A DNA stretch of 64,000 nucleotides, from NCBI RefSeq assembly GCF_003336675.1, contig NZ_QPII01000001.1:496001-560000 (forward strand), written 5' to 3'. Positions 9,060-17,240 of the stretch are shown here, piece by piece (the first letter of the stretch is position 1; every line of letters begins with the position of its first letter). The DNA comes from Billgrantia montanilacus. Its GTDB lineage: Bacteria > Pseudomonadota > Gammaproteobacteria > Pseudomonadales > Halomonadaceae. The notes under the pieces are model-generated. The model saw nothing but the letters and a program-made list of their open reading frames with translations, had not been told where the DNA came from and did no database searches. The position numbers were made by a program, and so were the translations under genes.

Positions 9060-9087
9060 CTAAGCGTCGCTAATGTGCGACGCTTAG
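9060..9087. promoter_or_regulatory. Perfect 11-bp inverted repeat, possible enhancer-binding site
   Basis: CTAAGCGTCGC at 9060-9070 and GCGACGCTTAG at 9077-9087 form a perfect palindrome around a 6-base spacer. No T-run follows on either strand, so it is a poor terminator. It sits about 110 bp upstream of the expected start of the sigma-54-like promoter at 8975-8990, the usual place for a bacterial enhancer-binding protein. The candidate regulator is unknown. Confidence 0.5.
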
Positions 9088-9233
9088 AGGCTGGCTTGGG
9101 AGGAAGCTTGCAGATCAACGGCTTGAGGGTCGCCAAATGGAGACAGGTGACGGGCGATCTATATAAGTGACTGATTTTTAATGTTTAATTTGATGGCTTT
9201 GTCTGGCGGTTGGCCGGCCACAGGAAGAGGTGC

Positions 9234-10736
9234 TCATTCCCCCGTCTGGTGACGGCGTGCTTCCATGCGTGTCAGAAAGACGCGCATGATGCGTTCATAG
9301 AGTGCATTTCCCAGCACCGCATCCTCGATACCGGCGTCGACATTGGGATTATCGTTGACTTCGATGACCACGACTCGCTCTCCGGCCTGCTTGAGGTCCA
9401 CCCCGTAGAAGCCGCTGCCGATCAGTCGGGTTGCCTTGAGGGCAGCCTGCAGCACCGCGGGCGGCACGTCATCGGGGTCGTGGGTGGTGAAGCCGCCGCT
9501 TTTCACTCGGCCACCGGAGTGGTCATAGATCTGCCAGTGGCCGCGCGCCATGTAGTAACAGCTGGCGAAGAGGACCTGCCCGTCGAGCACGCCGATGCGC
9601 CAGTCGTAGTCGGTAGGTAGCCACTCCTGGAGCAGCAGCAGTGCGGAGGTCTCAAACAGCTTGGCAGCCTCGCGTTCCAGCTGGTCGGGGTCCGATACCT
9701 TCACCACGCCGCGGGAAAAGGCACCATCGGGCACTTTCAGCACCAGTGGAAATGTCATCCCCCGAAGCGATTCGGCCAGGCGGCCCCGGTCCCCTCGCTT
9801 GAGCAATCGGCCTTCTGGCGCCGGCACTCCCCGAGCTCGCAACAGGGCATGCAGGTACACCTTGTTGGTGCAGCGCAGTATGTCCTGGGGGGTATCGATC
9901 ACCACGAGGCCTTCATGCTCCGCCAACCTGGCCATTCGGTAGGTATGGTGGTCGAGGGCGGTGGTCTCACGAATGAAGAGGCCATCGAACTCGGCAAGAC
10001 GACCCATATCGCGTCGGGTGATCAGCGATACATCAATGCCCTGGCGGCGTCCCGCGCGGATAAAGGCGCGAAGCGCACCGCGGTTGCTGGGGGGGAGGGC
10101 TTCCTGGGGATCGACGAGGATCGCCAGGTCGAAGCGGTAGCGCCTACGGGCCTTGGGCGTGCGCCACACCCTTAGCGAGTGTCGATTGAGCGCTGTGGCG
10201 AACAGATCCTGTTCATCGACAGTAAGGTCGCGCAGGCGCAATGGCTTGAGCCGCACCAGGCGCCAGAGGTCGTGTCGACGTACCAGGCGGGCTTCCAGCA
10301 GCGGGCAGGGCAAACGTTCGAACAGGCGCCGTGCCAACCTGGCGAGGCCCGGCTCGCGACATTCGCCGAACAGCAGGCGTAGCGTGACCTGGTCGCCGGG
10401 AAGCTGGCCCTCCCGCGACAGCTCACCAAGCAGCGGTGCCATAGAGTCCAGCTGCAAGTCGGTCAGTGACTTGCGTGCCAGGGCGTTGAGCGTCTCCACC
10501 GTGGGCAGGACACGCTGCCCCCGGGCCTGGGCCAGGAGCGAGACATAGTAGCCGCTCCCAAGGTAGTCCATGTCGCTGCACAGATTGATGACATGGGTCG
10601 CTCGGTCCTGCTCATCGCGGCTGGAACGATGCCGGCGGTCCAGTGACAGGAAGTCGTCGGCACTGACCAGGTCCTCGGTGGGGTAATAGGGCCGCCAGTC
10701 ATTCAGGCGGTCAACGACGATACGCAACGGGCACAT
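9234..10736 (-). CDS. RimK-like ATP-grasp ligase with RimK-like N-terminal domain
   Basis: About 500 residues from ATG 10736 (AGGAA 5 bases upstream); longer in-frame starts exist but add low-complexity antisense-like sequence. The N-terminal half begins IVVDRLNDWRPYYPTEDLVSADDFL, typical of the RimK-like ATP-grasp N-terminal domain. The C-terminal half is an ATP-grasp fold: NKVYLHALLRARGVPAP, FPLVLKVPDGAFSRGV (ATP lysine), LLLQEWLPTDYDWRIGVL and VVIEVNDNPNVDAG (Mg-binding E and N). Such proteins join an amino acid, often glutamate, to a peptide or protein end. The real substrate is unknown. It is transcribed divergently from a GNAT acetyltransferase, a pairing seen in other gammaproteobacteria. 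Confidence 0.82.
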   Translation of the reverse strand: MCPLRIVVDRLNDWRPYYPTEDLVSADDFLSLDRRHRSSRDEQDRATHVINLCSDMDYLGSGYYVSLLAQARGQRVLPTVETLNALARKSLTDLQLDSMAPLLGELSREGQLPGDQVTLRLLFGECREPGLARLARRLFERLPCPLLEARLVRRHDLWRLVRLKPLRLRDLTVDEQDLFATALNRHSLRVWRTPKARRRYRFDLAILVDPQEALPPSNRGALRAFIRAGRRQGIDVSLITRRDMGRLAEFDGLFIRETTALDHHTYRMARLAEHEGLVVIDTPQDILRCTNKVYLHALLRARGVPAPEGRLLKRGDRGRLAESLRGMTFPLVLKVPDGAFSRGVVKVSDPDQLEREAAKLFETSALLLLQEWLPTDYDWRIGVLDGQVLFASCYYMARGHWQIYDHSGGRVKSGGFTTHDPDDVPPAVLQAALKATRLIGSGFYGVDLKQAGERVVVIEVNDNPNVDAGIEDAVLGNALYERIMRVFLTRMEARRHQTGE

Positions 10737-10902
10737 GGGGTTCCTGGCGAGAAAGGAGAGCGGCATGGAGAGATGTTCAGCATGCCCCTGAGTGTGGTTA
10801 TGGACAAGATGCTGGCAGCCTGAAAAGATTTCATGCAGCGTGGCGCTGACAAGAGTGTGACGCGTAGCGACAATCCGTTGCTGCCATACTGGAATCCATG
10901 AC

Positions 10903-11361
10903 ATGACCGTTACGTTGCGCGAGGCGCAGGCCAAGGATCTCGATGCCCTCGTGCGTCTCGAGCAGATCGCCTTCGAGGGCGACCGTTTCAGCCGCCGGCA
11001 ACTCTGGCACCTGCTCAACCGTGCCAATGCCCACATCCTGCTCGCCGAGAGCGCCGAAGGCCGCCTCCTGGGCCATGGCATCCTGTTGTTTCGTCGAAGC
11101 AGCCAGCGTGTGCGTCTCTACTCCTTCTGCGTGCACCCCGCAGCGCGCGGGCTGGGAATCGGCCGTGAATTGCTCGAAGCCCTGGAGCAGGAGGCTCGAC
11201 GGCGTGGCGGTGAGCGGCTGGGTCTCGAGGTGCGAGCCGACAACCGGGCTGCACTGGCACTGTATCGCCGCATGGGCTTCAGCCTGCAGCGCTGGTTGGA
11301 AGACTACTATGAGGATGGGTGCGCCGGCTGGCAGATGGAAAAGTCGCTGACGAAGGCGTGA
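10903..11361 (+). CDS. GNAT-family N-acetyltransferase (RimI-like)
   Basis: 152 residues. GNAT fold with the acetyl-CoA loop VHPAARGLGIGRELLEALEQ (near 81-100) and the C-terminal NRAALALYRRMGF motif. It transfers acetyl from acetyl-CoA to an amine, possibly a peptide N-terminus. GGAA lies 8 bases upstream of the ATG. About 166 bp separate it from the divergent RimK-like gene, so they likely share a control region and perhaps a substrate. Specific substrate not predictable. Confidence 0.82.
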   Translation: MTVTLREAQAKDLDALVRLEQIAFEGDRFSRRQLWHLLNRANAHILLAESAEGRLLGHGILLFRRSSQRVRLYSFCVHPAARGLGIGRELLEALEQEARRRGGERLGLEVRADNRAALALYRRMGFSLQRWLEDYYEDGCAGWQMEKSLTKA

Positions 11362-11432
11362 TAGGTGAATATATCCAGCGGCTGCTAGAATGCGCTTCCA
11401 CCCTCCTTAGAATCGGCCAGTGGAACTTGATC

Positions 11433-11918
11433 ATGCCATCCTTCGATATCGTTTCCGAATTCGACAAGCACGAAGCCAGCAATGCCGTTGACCAGGCCAA
11501 TCGCGAGATCCAGGGCCGTTTCGACTTCAAGGGTGTGACGGCGAGCCTCGAACTCAATGGTGACACCGTTCAGCTCGAGGCCGAGGTCGATTTCCAACTG
11601 ACGCAGATGCTCGACGTACTGCGCAACCGGCTCATTGCCCGGGGTATCGATGCCCGCTGCATGGACCCCCAGGACCCCGAGCTTTCCGGAGTCCGGGCCC
11701 GCCAGCAGATCGTCCTGAAGCAGGGGCTCGAGCAGAAGGAAGCCAAGGATATCGTCAAGCGCATCAAGGATAGCAAACTTAAGGTCCAGGCCCAGATCCA
11801 GGGCGACAAGGTCCGCGTGACCGGCAAGAAGCGCGACGACCTGCAGCAGGTCATGGCCCTGCTGCGGGGCGAGGAGGGGCCCGACCTGGCCCTGCAGTTC
11901 GACAACTTTCGGGACTGA
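11433..11918 (+). CDS. yajQ: YajQ-family nucleotide-binding protein
   Basis: 161 residues, starting MPSFDIVSEFDKHEASNAVD, the standard beginning of the family; an upstream in-frame ATG at 11319 was rejected because it overlaps the GNAT gene. Contains FDFKG, DFQLTQMLDVL and the C-terminal KIKDSKLKVQAQIQGDKVRVTGK segment. YajQ proteins are small cytosolic two-ferredoxin-fold proteins that bind nucleotides; in Xanthomonas and Pseudomonas members bind c-di-GMP. The presence of a PilZ system nearby makes that link worth noting but it is not shown here. Confidence 0.93.
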   Translation: MPSFDIVSEFDKHEASNAVDQANREIQGRFDFKGVTASLELNGDTVQLEAEVDFQLTQMLDVLRNRLIARGIDARCMDPQDPELSGVRARQQIVLKQGLEQKEAKDIVKRIKDSKLKVQAQIQGDKVRVTGKKRDDLQQVMALLRGEEGPDLALQFDNFRD

Positions 11919-11995
11919 GCGAACGCCTTGGCGTCGTGCTGCCTTGCCGCATCACGGCGGTCGATGCTGGATCCTCAACCGTATTGCGTTGTGAT

Positions 11996-12009
11996 CTGAT
12001 ACAGGTCAA
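11996..12009. promoter_or_regulatory. FNR/ANR-like half-conserved box upstream of hsp20
   Basis: CTGAT-ACAG-GTCAA matches the FNR/ANR consensus TTGAT-N4-ATCAA at 8 of 10 fixed positions. It lies 130 bp before the hsp20 ATG. Low-oxygen control of small heat-shock genes by ANR is known in pseudomonads; here it is a single imperfect site. Confidence 0.3.
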
Positions 12010-12026
12010 GTCAAGGTGAAAGCGAT

Positions 12027-12053
12027 CTTGAAATAACGCCATCCGCCACCAAT
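12027..12053 (+). promoter_or_regulatory. Possible sigma-32 heat-shock promoter of hsp20
   Basis: CTTGAAA at 12027-12033 is a perfect sigma-32 -35 element. After 12 bases comes CCACCAAT, a partial match to the -10 CCCCATNT. The hsp20 gene starts 84 bases downstream. The -10 is weak, so this is tentative. Confidence 0.3.
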
Positions 12054-12136
12054 TCTTCTTCTGCCAAGGGATAACCCGATGGCATTGGGTATTCCGATTT
12101 GTGTCACTTGTGAGGTGAGCAAACAGGAGGTGGCGT

Positions 12137-12670
12137 ATGAATCTGCAGAAGCTCTCTCCCTGGAACTGGTTCAAGAGCGAGAGCGCCGATACCCCGGCTC
12201 CGCCAACCACGGTGGAACCTCGGCGGGGTGATCTCACGCCGTTGCTGGGCATGCATCAAGAGCTGGATCGCTGGATGGACAGCGTGATGCGTCAGTTCGG
12301 CATGCCGTCCCTGGAAAGCCGACTTGGGGACATGCCGGGCCTGCTGCAGCCACGGCTCGATATCGCCGAGCGTGGTAGCGAATACGTGATCAGCGTCGAG
12401 GTGCCGGGGGTCGAGGAGAAGGACATCACGCTCTCCCTGGACGACCATCGCCTGGTCATTGAAGGCGAGAAGCGCCACGAGAGCCGTAAGGAAGAGGACC
12501 AGCTCCATCGTGTCGAGCGCTCCTATGGCCGCTTCCGGCGCGTACTGGACCTGCCGGCGGATGCCAAGGACGAGGAGATCCAGGCCGCCTTCGACAAGGG
12601 GGTGCTGACGGTGCGGGTGCCGCGTAGCGAACAAGCCAGGCCCGCCCGCCGTGAAATCCCCATCCAGTGA
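12137..12670 (+). CDS. Small heat-shock protein, Hsp20/alpha-crystallin family
   Basis: 177 residues. The alpha-crystallin domain runs from about 74 to 167: PRLDIAERGSEYVISVEVPGVEEKDI, a conserved RSYGRFRRVLDLP, and GVLTVRVP (the A-x-x-x-n-GVL motif). The last residues REIPIQ contain the I-x-I/V type tail that docks to neighbours in the oligomer. It is an ATP-independent holdase that keeps unfolding proteins soluble. AGGAGG lies 6 bases before the ATG. Single-gene unit ending in a terminator at 12718; possible heat-shock and ANR sites precede it. Confidence 0.92.
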   Translation: MNLQKLSPWNWFKSESADTPAPPTTVEPRRGDLTPLLGMHQELDRWMDSVMRQFGMPSLESRLGDMPGLLQPRLDIAERGSEYVISVEVPGVEEKDITLSLDDHRLVIEGEKRHESRKEEDQLHRVERSYGRFRRVLDLPADAKDEEIQAAFDKGVLTVRVPRSEQARPARREIPIQ

Positions 12671-12717
12671 AAGCGGCTAATGAGCCGGTTGTTAATGCCG
12701 GTCGCTGATGACAGTAC

Positions 12718-12745
12718 GGGCTCGCCCAGTGGCGGGCTCTTTTTT
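12718..12745 (+). terminator. Rho-independent terminator after hsp20
   Basis: GGGCTCGCC and GGCGGGCTC pair over 9 bases (two G-T wobbles) around the loop CAGT, followed by six Ts. Confidence 0.8.
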
Positions 12746-12831
12746 CGCCATAGCCAGAGGCGATTGGCCACAGTGGCAGGGATGGGCTTCAATGGTCAGC
12801 AACAGGGTCGCCTCACTTCCGGAGGAAGCGC

Positions 12832-13236
12832 ATGCACTCGCTTCGCCGTGCCGCATACATTGGCCTGGCCTGGACCAGCTTCTGTCTTGGTGTCATCGGA
12901 GTCTTCGTGCCGCTGATGCCGACAACCTGCTTCATGCTGCTGGCGGTCTGGGCGGCTTCCCGCGGTTCGCCGCGTTTTGCGCTATGGATTCGTGAGCATC
13001 CACGCTTCGGCCCGGCCGTGGTGGCCTGGGAGGGCGAGAGAGCCATTCCCCGCCACGCCAAATGGCTGGCCGGGGCCATGTTGAGCGTCTCGATCCTGGT
13101 GTTGCTGCTCACCTTAAGTGTGCTCTGGCTGAAAGCGATTCTGGTCACCGGGCTGGCCCTGTTGGGCCTGTGGATTGCCAGCCGCCCCGAGCCCCGGGAG
13201 CTTGTCGCTCCCCCCACGCATCTCGTTCGCCGTTGA
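12832..13236 (+). CDS. ybaN: YbaN/DUF454 inner-membrane protein
   Basis: 134 residues. Two N-terminal membrane segments (about 7-24 and 28-44) with the DUF454 hallmark GVFVPLMPTTCFMLLAVWAASRGSPRF, a short cytoplasmic loop with REHPRFGPAV, and a hydrophobic C-terminal pair (about 80-118). Function of the family is not established. GGAGG is 8 bases before the ATG. It stands alone between the hsp20 terminator and pepN. Confidence 0.88.
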   Translation: MHSLRRAAYIGLAWTSFCLGVIGVFVPLMPTTCFMLLAVWAASRGSPRFALWIREHPRFGPAVVAWEGERAIPRHAKWLAGAMLSVSILVLLLTLSVLWLKAILVTGLALLGLWIASRPEPRELVAPPTHLVRR

Positions 13237-13250
13237 ATCGACGGTTGCCT

Positions 13251-13280
13251 TTGAGGTTCGGGAGCCTGCCCCCGTACAAT
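13251..13280 (+). promoter_or_regulatory. Possible sigma-70 promoter of pepN
   Basis: TTGAGG (13251-13256) and TACAAT (13275-13280) are separated by 18 bases and lie just after the ybaN stop, 33 bases before the pepN start codon. Confidence 0.4.
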
Positions 13281-13312
13281 GGCCGTCGATTTCCGTCAGG
13301 AGCCTTTCCCCG

Positions 13313-15946
13313 ATGTCTGAACCCAAGCCGACTTATCTCAGTGACTATCGGCCGCCTGCCTACCGCGTTACCCACACCGAGCTGACCTTCGATCTCAAGC
13401 CCGATGCCACCCGAGTCAAGGCTCGCCTGCACCTGGAACGCCATCCGGCGCGGGAGGCTGGTACCGCCCTCGAGCTCGATGGCGAACAGCTCCTGCTCAA
13501 GTCCATCGCGATCGACGGTCAGTCACTGGAACAGGATGAGTATGCGCTCACGGCAACCGGTCTGATCGTACATCGAGTGCCCGAGCGTTTCCTGCTGGAT
13601 ACCGAGGTGGAAATCGCTCCGCAGGAGAATACGGCGCTCGAGGGGTTCTACCTTTCCAATGGCATGTACTGCAGCCAGTGCGAGGCAGAGGGGTTCCGTC
13701 GCATCACCTATTATCCCGATCGGCCCGATGTCATGGCGACCTTTGCCACCACGGTCATCGGCGACGCGACCCGTGAGCCGGTACTGCTTTCGAACGGCAA
13801 TCCGGTGGAGCGTGGCGATCTGCCGGGTGGGCGCCATTTCGTGACCTGGGAGGATCCGCACCCCAAGCCCTGCTATCTGTTCGCCCTGGTCGCCGGGGAT
13901 CTCGAGAAGGTGGAAGACAGCTTTACCACCATGAGCGGGCGCGAGGTGGCGCTGCAGATCTGGGTCGAGGAGGAGAACCTCGACAAGACCGATCATGCCA
14001 TGGCGTCACTGAAGCGGGCCATGACGTGGGATGAGGAGACCTACGGGCGCGAGTACGACCTGGACCTGTTCATGATCGTGGCGGTCAACGACTTCAACAT
14101 GGGCGCCATGGAGAACAAGGGGCTCAATATCTTCAACTCGGCGGCCGTGCTGACCCATCCGCATACTGCCACCGATGCCGCCTTCCAGCGGGTCGAGGGG
14201 ATCGTTGCCCACGAGTACTTCCACAACTGGTCGGGTAACCGGGTGACCTGCCGCGACTGGTTCCAGCTGTCGCTCAAGGAGGGATTCACCGTCTTCCGCG
14301 ACCAGTGCTTCTCCGCCGATACCAACTCGGCCGCGGTCAAGCGCATCGAGGATGTCTCCTTTTTCCGCACTGCCCAGTTCGCCGAGGATGCCGGACCCAC
14401 GGCGCATCCGATCCGTCCCGACCACTACATCGAGATCACCAATTTCTACACTCTGACCATCTACGAGAAGGGGGCCGAGGTGGTGCGTATGCTGCGTAAT
14501 CTGGTGGGCTGGGAAGCCTTCCGACGCGGCAGCGATGACTATTTCGAGCGCTTCGATGGCCAGGCGGTGACCATCGAGGACTTCGTCAGCTGCATGGCCG
14601 AAGCCTCGGGTCTCGACCTTTCCCAGTTCATGCGCTGGTACTCCCAGGCCGGGACGCCGGAGATCGATGCCCATGGCGAGTACGACTATGCCAATGCCGA
14701 ATACCACCTGACACTGCGTCAGCGTACCCCGGCCACTCCCGGGCAGGCCGACAAGCAGCCCTTGCATATTCCGGTACGGCTGGGGCTAGTGGGTACCAAG
14801 TCGGGACGGGATCTGGATCTGACGCTGGATGGCGAGAGCCTGGGTGGCGACGCGGTGATCCACCTGCGTGAGGCGGAACAGACCTTCGTCTTCACCCATG
14901 TCAGTGAAGCGCCGGTGCCCTCCCTGTTGCGTGGTTTCTCGGCGCCGGTCCAACTGCGTTTCCACTACAGTCGCGAAGAGCTGGCCTTCCTGATGGCCAA
15001 CGACTCCGACGGCTTCAACCGGTGGGATGCCGGACAGCGCCTGGCCATGCTGGCGCTGGACGACCTGATCGCCGCTCATCGCAATGGCGTCGAGAAAGTA
15101 ATGGACCCACGTCTCGTCGAGGCCTTCCGGGCCCTGCTCGAGCGAGGAGGCGACGACAAGGCGGTGCTGGCCGAGATGCTGTCCCTCCCCTCCGAGGCCT
15201 ATATCGCCGAGCAGCAGCCGCTGGTTGACGTGGACGCCATCCATGCGGCTCGCACCTTCGTCAAGCAGTCCCTGGCCGTCACTCTTCGTGACGAATTCAG
15301 CGATCTCTTCGAAGCCAATCGGTCGGATGCACCCTATGCGCCCGAACCCGAGCAGATCGGTCAGCGTAGCCTCAAGAACGTGGCACTCTCCTACCTGATG
15401 GCAATAGAGGACGAGCAGGGTATCGAATCGGCCCGGGCGCAGTTCCATGCCGACCACAACATGACCGACGTGCGTCACGCCCTGACCCTGCTGACCCACA
15501 GCAGCCGGAGCGACCTGGCCGATCCGGCACTGCGAGCCTTCGGCGAGAAGTGGGCTCACGACGCCCTGGTCATGGACCAATGGTTCAGCATCCAGGTCAC
15601 TCGTCCCCAGTCGGATGCGCTGGACCGGGTCAGATACCTGATGGCCCATCCGGCCTTCTCGTTGAAGAACCCCAATCGGGTGCGAGCCCTGATCGGCACC
15701 TTCGCCAACCAGAACCGGGTCAACTTTCATCGTATCGATGGAGAAGGCTATCGACTGCTTGCCGATGTGGTGATCGAACTCAATCGCCTCAATCCTGAGA
15801 TCGCCGCACGGCTGATCACACCGCTGACCCGGTGGCAGCGCTTCGACGAGTCGCGTCAGGAACTGATGAAGCATGAGCTCGAGCGCATCCGCGCCGAGGA
15901 GCTCTCGCCGAATGTGTATGAGGTGGTGGAAAAAGCGCTGGCTTGA
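13313..15946 (+). CDS. pepN: Aminopeptidase N (M1 zinc metallopeptidase)
   Basis: 877 residues from ATG 13313 (AGGAG 10 bases upstream). The exopeptidase motif GAMEN is at 264-268 and the zinc site HEYFH at 300-304 with the third ligand Glu323 (NRVTCRDWFQLSLKEG). The length and the C-terminal helical superhelix (from about 550) match the proteobacterial PepN group. It removes N-terminal residues from peptides in the cytosol during protein turnover. It is followed by a strong hairpin at 15983. Nothing unusual; family assignment is firm. Confidence 0.97.
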   Translation: MSEPKPTYLSDYRPPAYRVTHTELTFDLKPDATRVKARLHLERHPAREAGTALELDGEQLLLKSIAIDGQSLEQDEYALTATGLIVHRVPERFLLDTEVEIAPQENTALEGFYLSNGMYCSQCEAEGFRRITYYPDRPDVMATFATTVIGDATREPVLLSNGNPVERGDLPGGRHFVTWEDPHPKPCYLFALVAGDLEKVEDSFTTMSGREVALQIWVEEENLDKTDHAMASLKRAMTWDEETYGREYDLDLFMIVAVNDFNMGAMENKGLNIFNSAAVLTHPHTATDAAFQRVEGIVAHEYFHNWSGNRVTCRDWFQLSLKEGFTVFRDQCFSADTNSAAVKRIEDVSFFRTAQFAEDAGPTAHPIRPDHYIEITNFYTLTIYEKGAEVVRMLRNLVGWEAFRRGSDDYFERFDGQAVTIEDFVSCMAEASGLDLSQFMRWYSQAGTPEIDAHGEYDYANAEYHLTLRQRTPATPGQADKQPLHIPVRLGLVGTKSGRDLDLTLDGESLGGDAVIHLREAEQTFVFTHVSEAPVPSLLRGFSAPVQLRFHYSREELAFLMANDSDGFNRWDAGQRLAMLALDDLIAAHRNGVEKVMDPRLVEAFRALLERGGDDKAVLAEMLSLPSEAYIAEQQPLVDVDAIHAARTFVKQSLAVTLRDEFSDLFEANRSDAPYAPEPEQIGQRSLKNVALSYLMAIEDEQGIESARAQFHADHNMTDVRHALTLLTHSSRSDLADPALRAFGEKWAHDALVMDQWFSIQVTRPQSDALDRVRYLMAHPAFSLKNPNRVRALIGTFANQNRVNFHRIDGEGYRLLADVVIELNRLNPEIAARLITPLTRWQRFDESRQELMKHELERIRAEELSPNVYEVVEKALA

Positions 15947-15982
15947 AGGCCGGCAATCGGTCGTTATTCTTGGCACGAACCA

Positions 15983-16007
15983 CAGCGCCGCCCATGGGGC
16001 GGCGCTG
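15983..16007 (+). terminator. Strong hairpin after pepN
   Basis: An 11-bp perfect stem (CAGCGCCGCCC / GGGCGGCGCTG) around ATG. The tail TTGCTT is only partly T-rich, so it is a weak intrinsic terminator or an mRNA-stabilising hairpin. Confidence 0.6.
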
Positions 16008-16173
16008 TTGCTTCGAGTGACGAGGCCTCAGGAAATCGCTGAACAAATTGCCGAGCGGGATGAAGCGCAAGGCGCCCGGAGCACAGGAACCGGAGCATAT
16101 GGGGTATATGTGAGGATTCCGCGCACCGCGCAACGCAGCGATTCGCTCGTGTAGGCATTTGTGCAGTGTTTCC

Positions 16174-16461
16174 TTAGTTGATCAGCCAGCTCAATACCGT
16201 GATGCCGAGCAATGCCCAGATCAGGGTCGCCACCAGGCGCCGACGCAGTAGGGCGCGCAGGGCAAGATAAAGTAGCCACAGGCCGAGAAGCAGCACCAGC
16301 AGGCTCACCAGCGATGGCGCGATACCCAGCGATGCCGAGAGGCCCTGCAGGAATCCACGCGCAGCGTCGCCGAGGTTCTGGAAGAAGTGAATCAGCAGAT
16401 CCACCACGAAACGGATGATGTCGCCGAGTGTCGTGCCCAGCCAGGTAAAGAAATCTTGCAT
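16174..16461 (-). CDS. Small membrane protein of unknown function
   Basis: 95 residues. An amphipathic or weakly hydrophobic N-terminal part (DIIRFVVDLLIHFFQNLG) is followed by two clear membrane segments (about 48-68 and 75-94) separated by the basic turn RALLRRRL, which should face the cytoplasm. No known family was recognised. It is the last gene of a minus-strand run with CBS, PII-like and DUF1538 genes, 17 bp after the CBS stop, so it may belong to the same transport module. Confidence 0.7.
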   Translation of the reverse strand: MQDFFTWLGTTLGDIIRFVVDLLIHFFQNLGDAARGFLQGLSASLGIAPSLVSLLVLLLGLWLLYLALRALLRRRLVATLIWALLGITVLSWLIN

Positions 16462-16478
16462 GCGTCGTTCCGGTAGCC

Positions 16479-16865
16479 TTACTCGATCATGTCGAGAACG
16501 GTCCCTACGATATCATCCATGGTGACCAGGCCCACCAACTTGTTGTCATCGAGTACCAGGATCCGCTTGACCACGCTGTCGGTCATCAGGCTGGCGACAT
16601 GTCGAACATCCAGTGACTCGCCGACCCCGATAGCCGGCTTGGCGCAGACGTCATAAACGTTGATCAGGTCGATATCGCCATTTTCGGCGACGATGGTCTT
16701 GAGGATATTGGTGTAGGTGATCAGGCCCCAGGCATCGTGGGGGTCCTGCTGCTCGACGACCAGGCACTTGAGGTTGTGGCGCTTCATCAAGCCCAGGGCG
16801 TCGCGCAGGGTGGCGAAGGGGGACACCGTCACCACGTCGCGCATCATGATGTCCTTGACCAGCAT
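16479..16865 (-). CDS. Stand-alone CBS-domain-pair protein
   Basis: 128 residues made of two CBS motifs and little else: MxVKDIMMRDVVTVSP...LVVEQQDPHDAWGLITYTNIL and AKPAIGVGESLDVRHVASLM...ILVLDDNKLVGLVTMDDIVG. CBS pairs bind adenine nucleotides and often gate transporters or channels. The gene sits 24 bp after the PII-like gene that is itself coupled to a DUF1538 transporter gene, which points to a regulatory subunit for that transporter. The ligand is not predictable. Confidence 0.85.
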   Translation of the reverse strand: MLVKDIMMRDVVTVSPFATLRDALGLMKRHNLKCLVVEQQDPHDAWGLITYTNILKTIVAENGDIDLINVYDVCAKPAIGVGESLDVRHVASLMTDSVVKRILVLDDNKLVGLVTMDDIVGTVLDMIE

Positions 16866-16889
16866 CTTGTCACTCCGTCTGTTGTTGGT

Positions 16890-17240
16890 TCAGTGGTCGT
16901 GCCTGAGTCGCTCCTCGAAGCGCTTGACCTGAGACACGTCGATTCCACCGAGATGCTCCACGGGCAGTGTCATGACCAGCCCCTTGGAGTCGTCGCCGGA
17001 AGGGTTCAGTACCTGTCTTATGGCCTTGAGCACCTTGAGCGACAGGCTTTTCTCCAGCGTCATCAGCATGATGCTCTGGCTACCTTCGAAGGTCAGGCCG
17101 AAGAAGGTCTTCTTGCGTTCACCGCCGATACCCCGGCCCGACATCAGCGTCATGCCCACGGCGCCCGCTTCGGTGGCGGCATCGATACACTCCTGCTCGA
17201 GCTCCTCCGGCGCGATGGCGACCAACAGCGAAAACTTCAT
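16890..17240 (-). CDS. PII-like signalling protein linked to DUF1538 transporter
   Basis: 116 residues from ATG 17240; GGAGGAG precedes it. The fold is PII-like: FSLLVAIAPEELEQECIDAATEAGAVGMTLMSGRGIGG, then a T-loop region with KKTFFGLTFEGSQSIMLMTLEKS. It lacks the uridylylated Tyr T-loop of GlnB/GlnK. The start codon overlaps the transporter stop by 4 bases (ATGA), so the two are made together. Expected role is binding a nucleotide or metabolite and adjusting the transporter, as GlnK does for AmtB. Confidence 0.82.
   Translation of the reverse strand: MKFSLLVAIAPEELEQECIDAATEAGAVGMTLMSGRGIGGERKKTFFGLTFEGSQSIMLMTLEKSLSLKVLKAIRQVLNPSGDDSKGLVMTLPVEHLGGIDVSQVKRFEERLRHDH

Larger units (their letters stand above)
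8859..9233. other. AT-rich intergenic region
   Basis: 375 bp without a gene between ugd and the RimK-like gene, clearly richer in A and T than its surroundings. It holds the sigma-54-like promoter and the palindrome listed separately. No reading frame with a ribosome site was found. The part from 9140 to 9233 lies after the stop of the RimK-like gene and shows only a short TGGCCGGCCA palindrome, no clear terminator. Confidence 0.6.

Noticed and set aside
8881..9140. Insertion-sequence remnant or integration site in the AT-rich gap
   Set aside because: No transposase fragment, terminal inverted repeats or tRNA end were seen; the palindrome is better explained as an operator.
14006..15976. Long minus-strand open frames opposite pepN
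   Set aside because: Same shadow effect; sequences show the Gly/His/Gln-rich composition of reverse-complemented coding DNA and no family motif.
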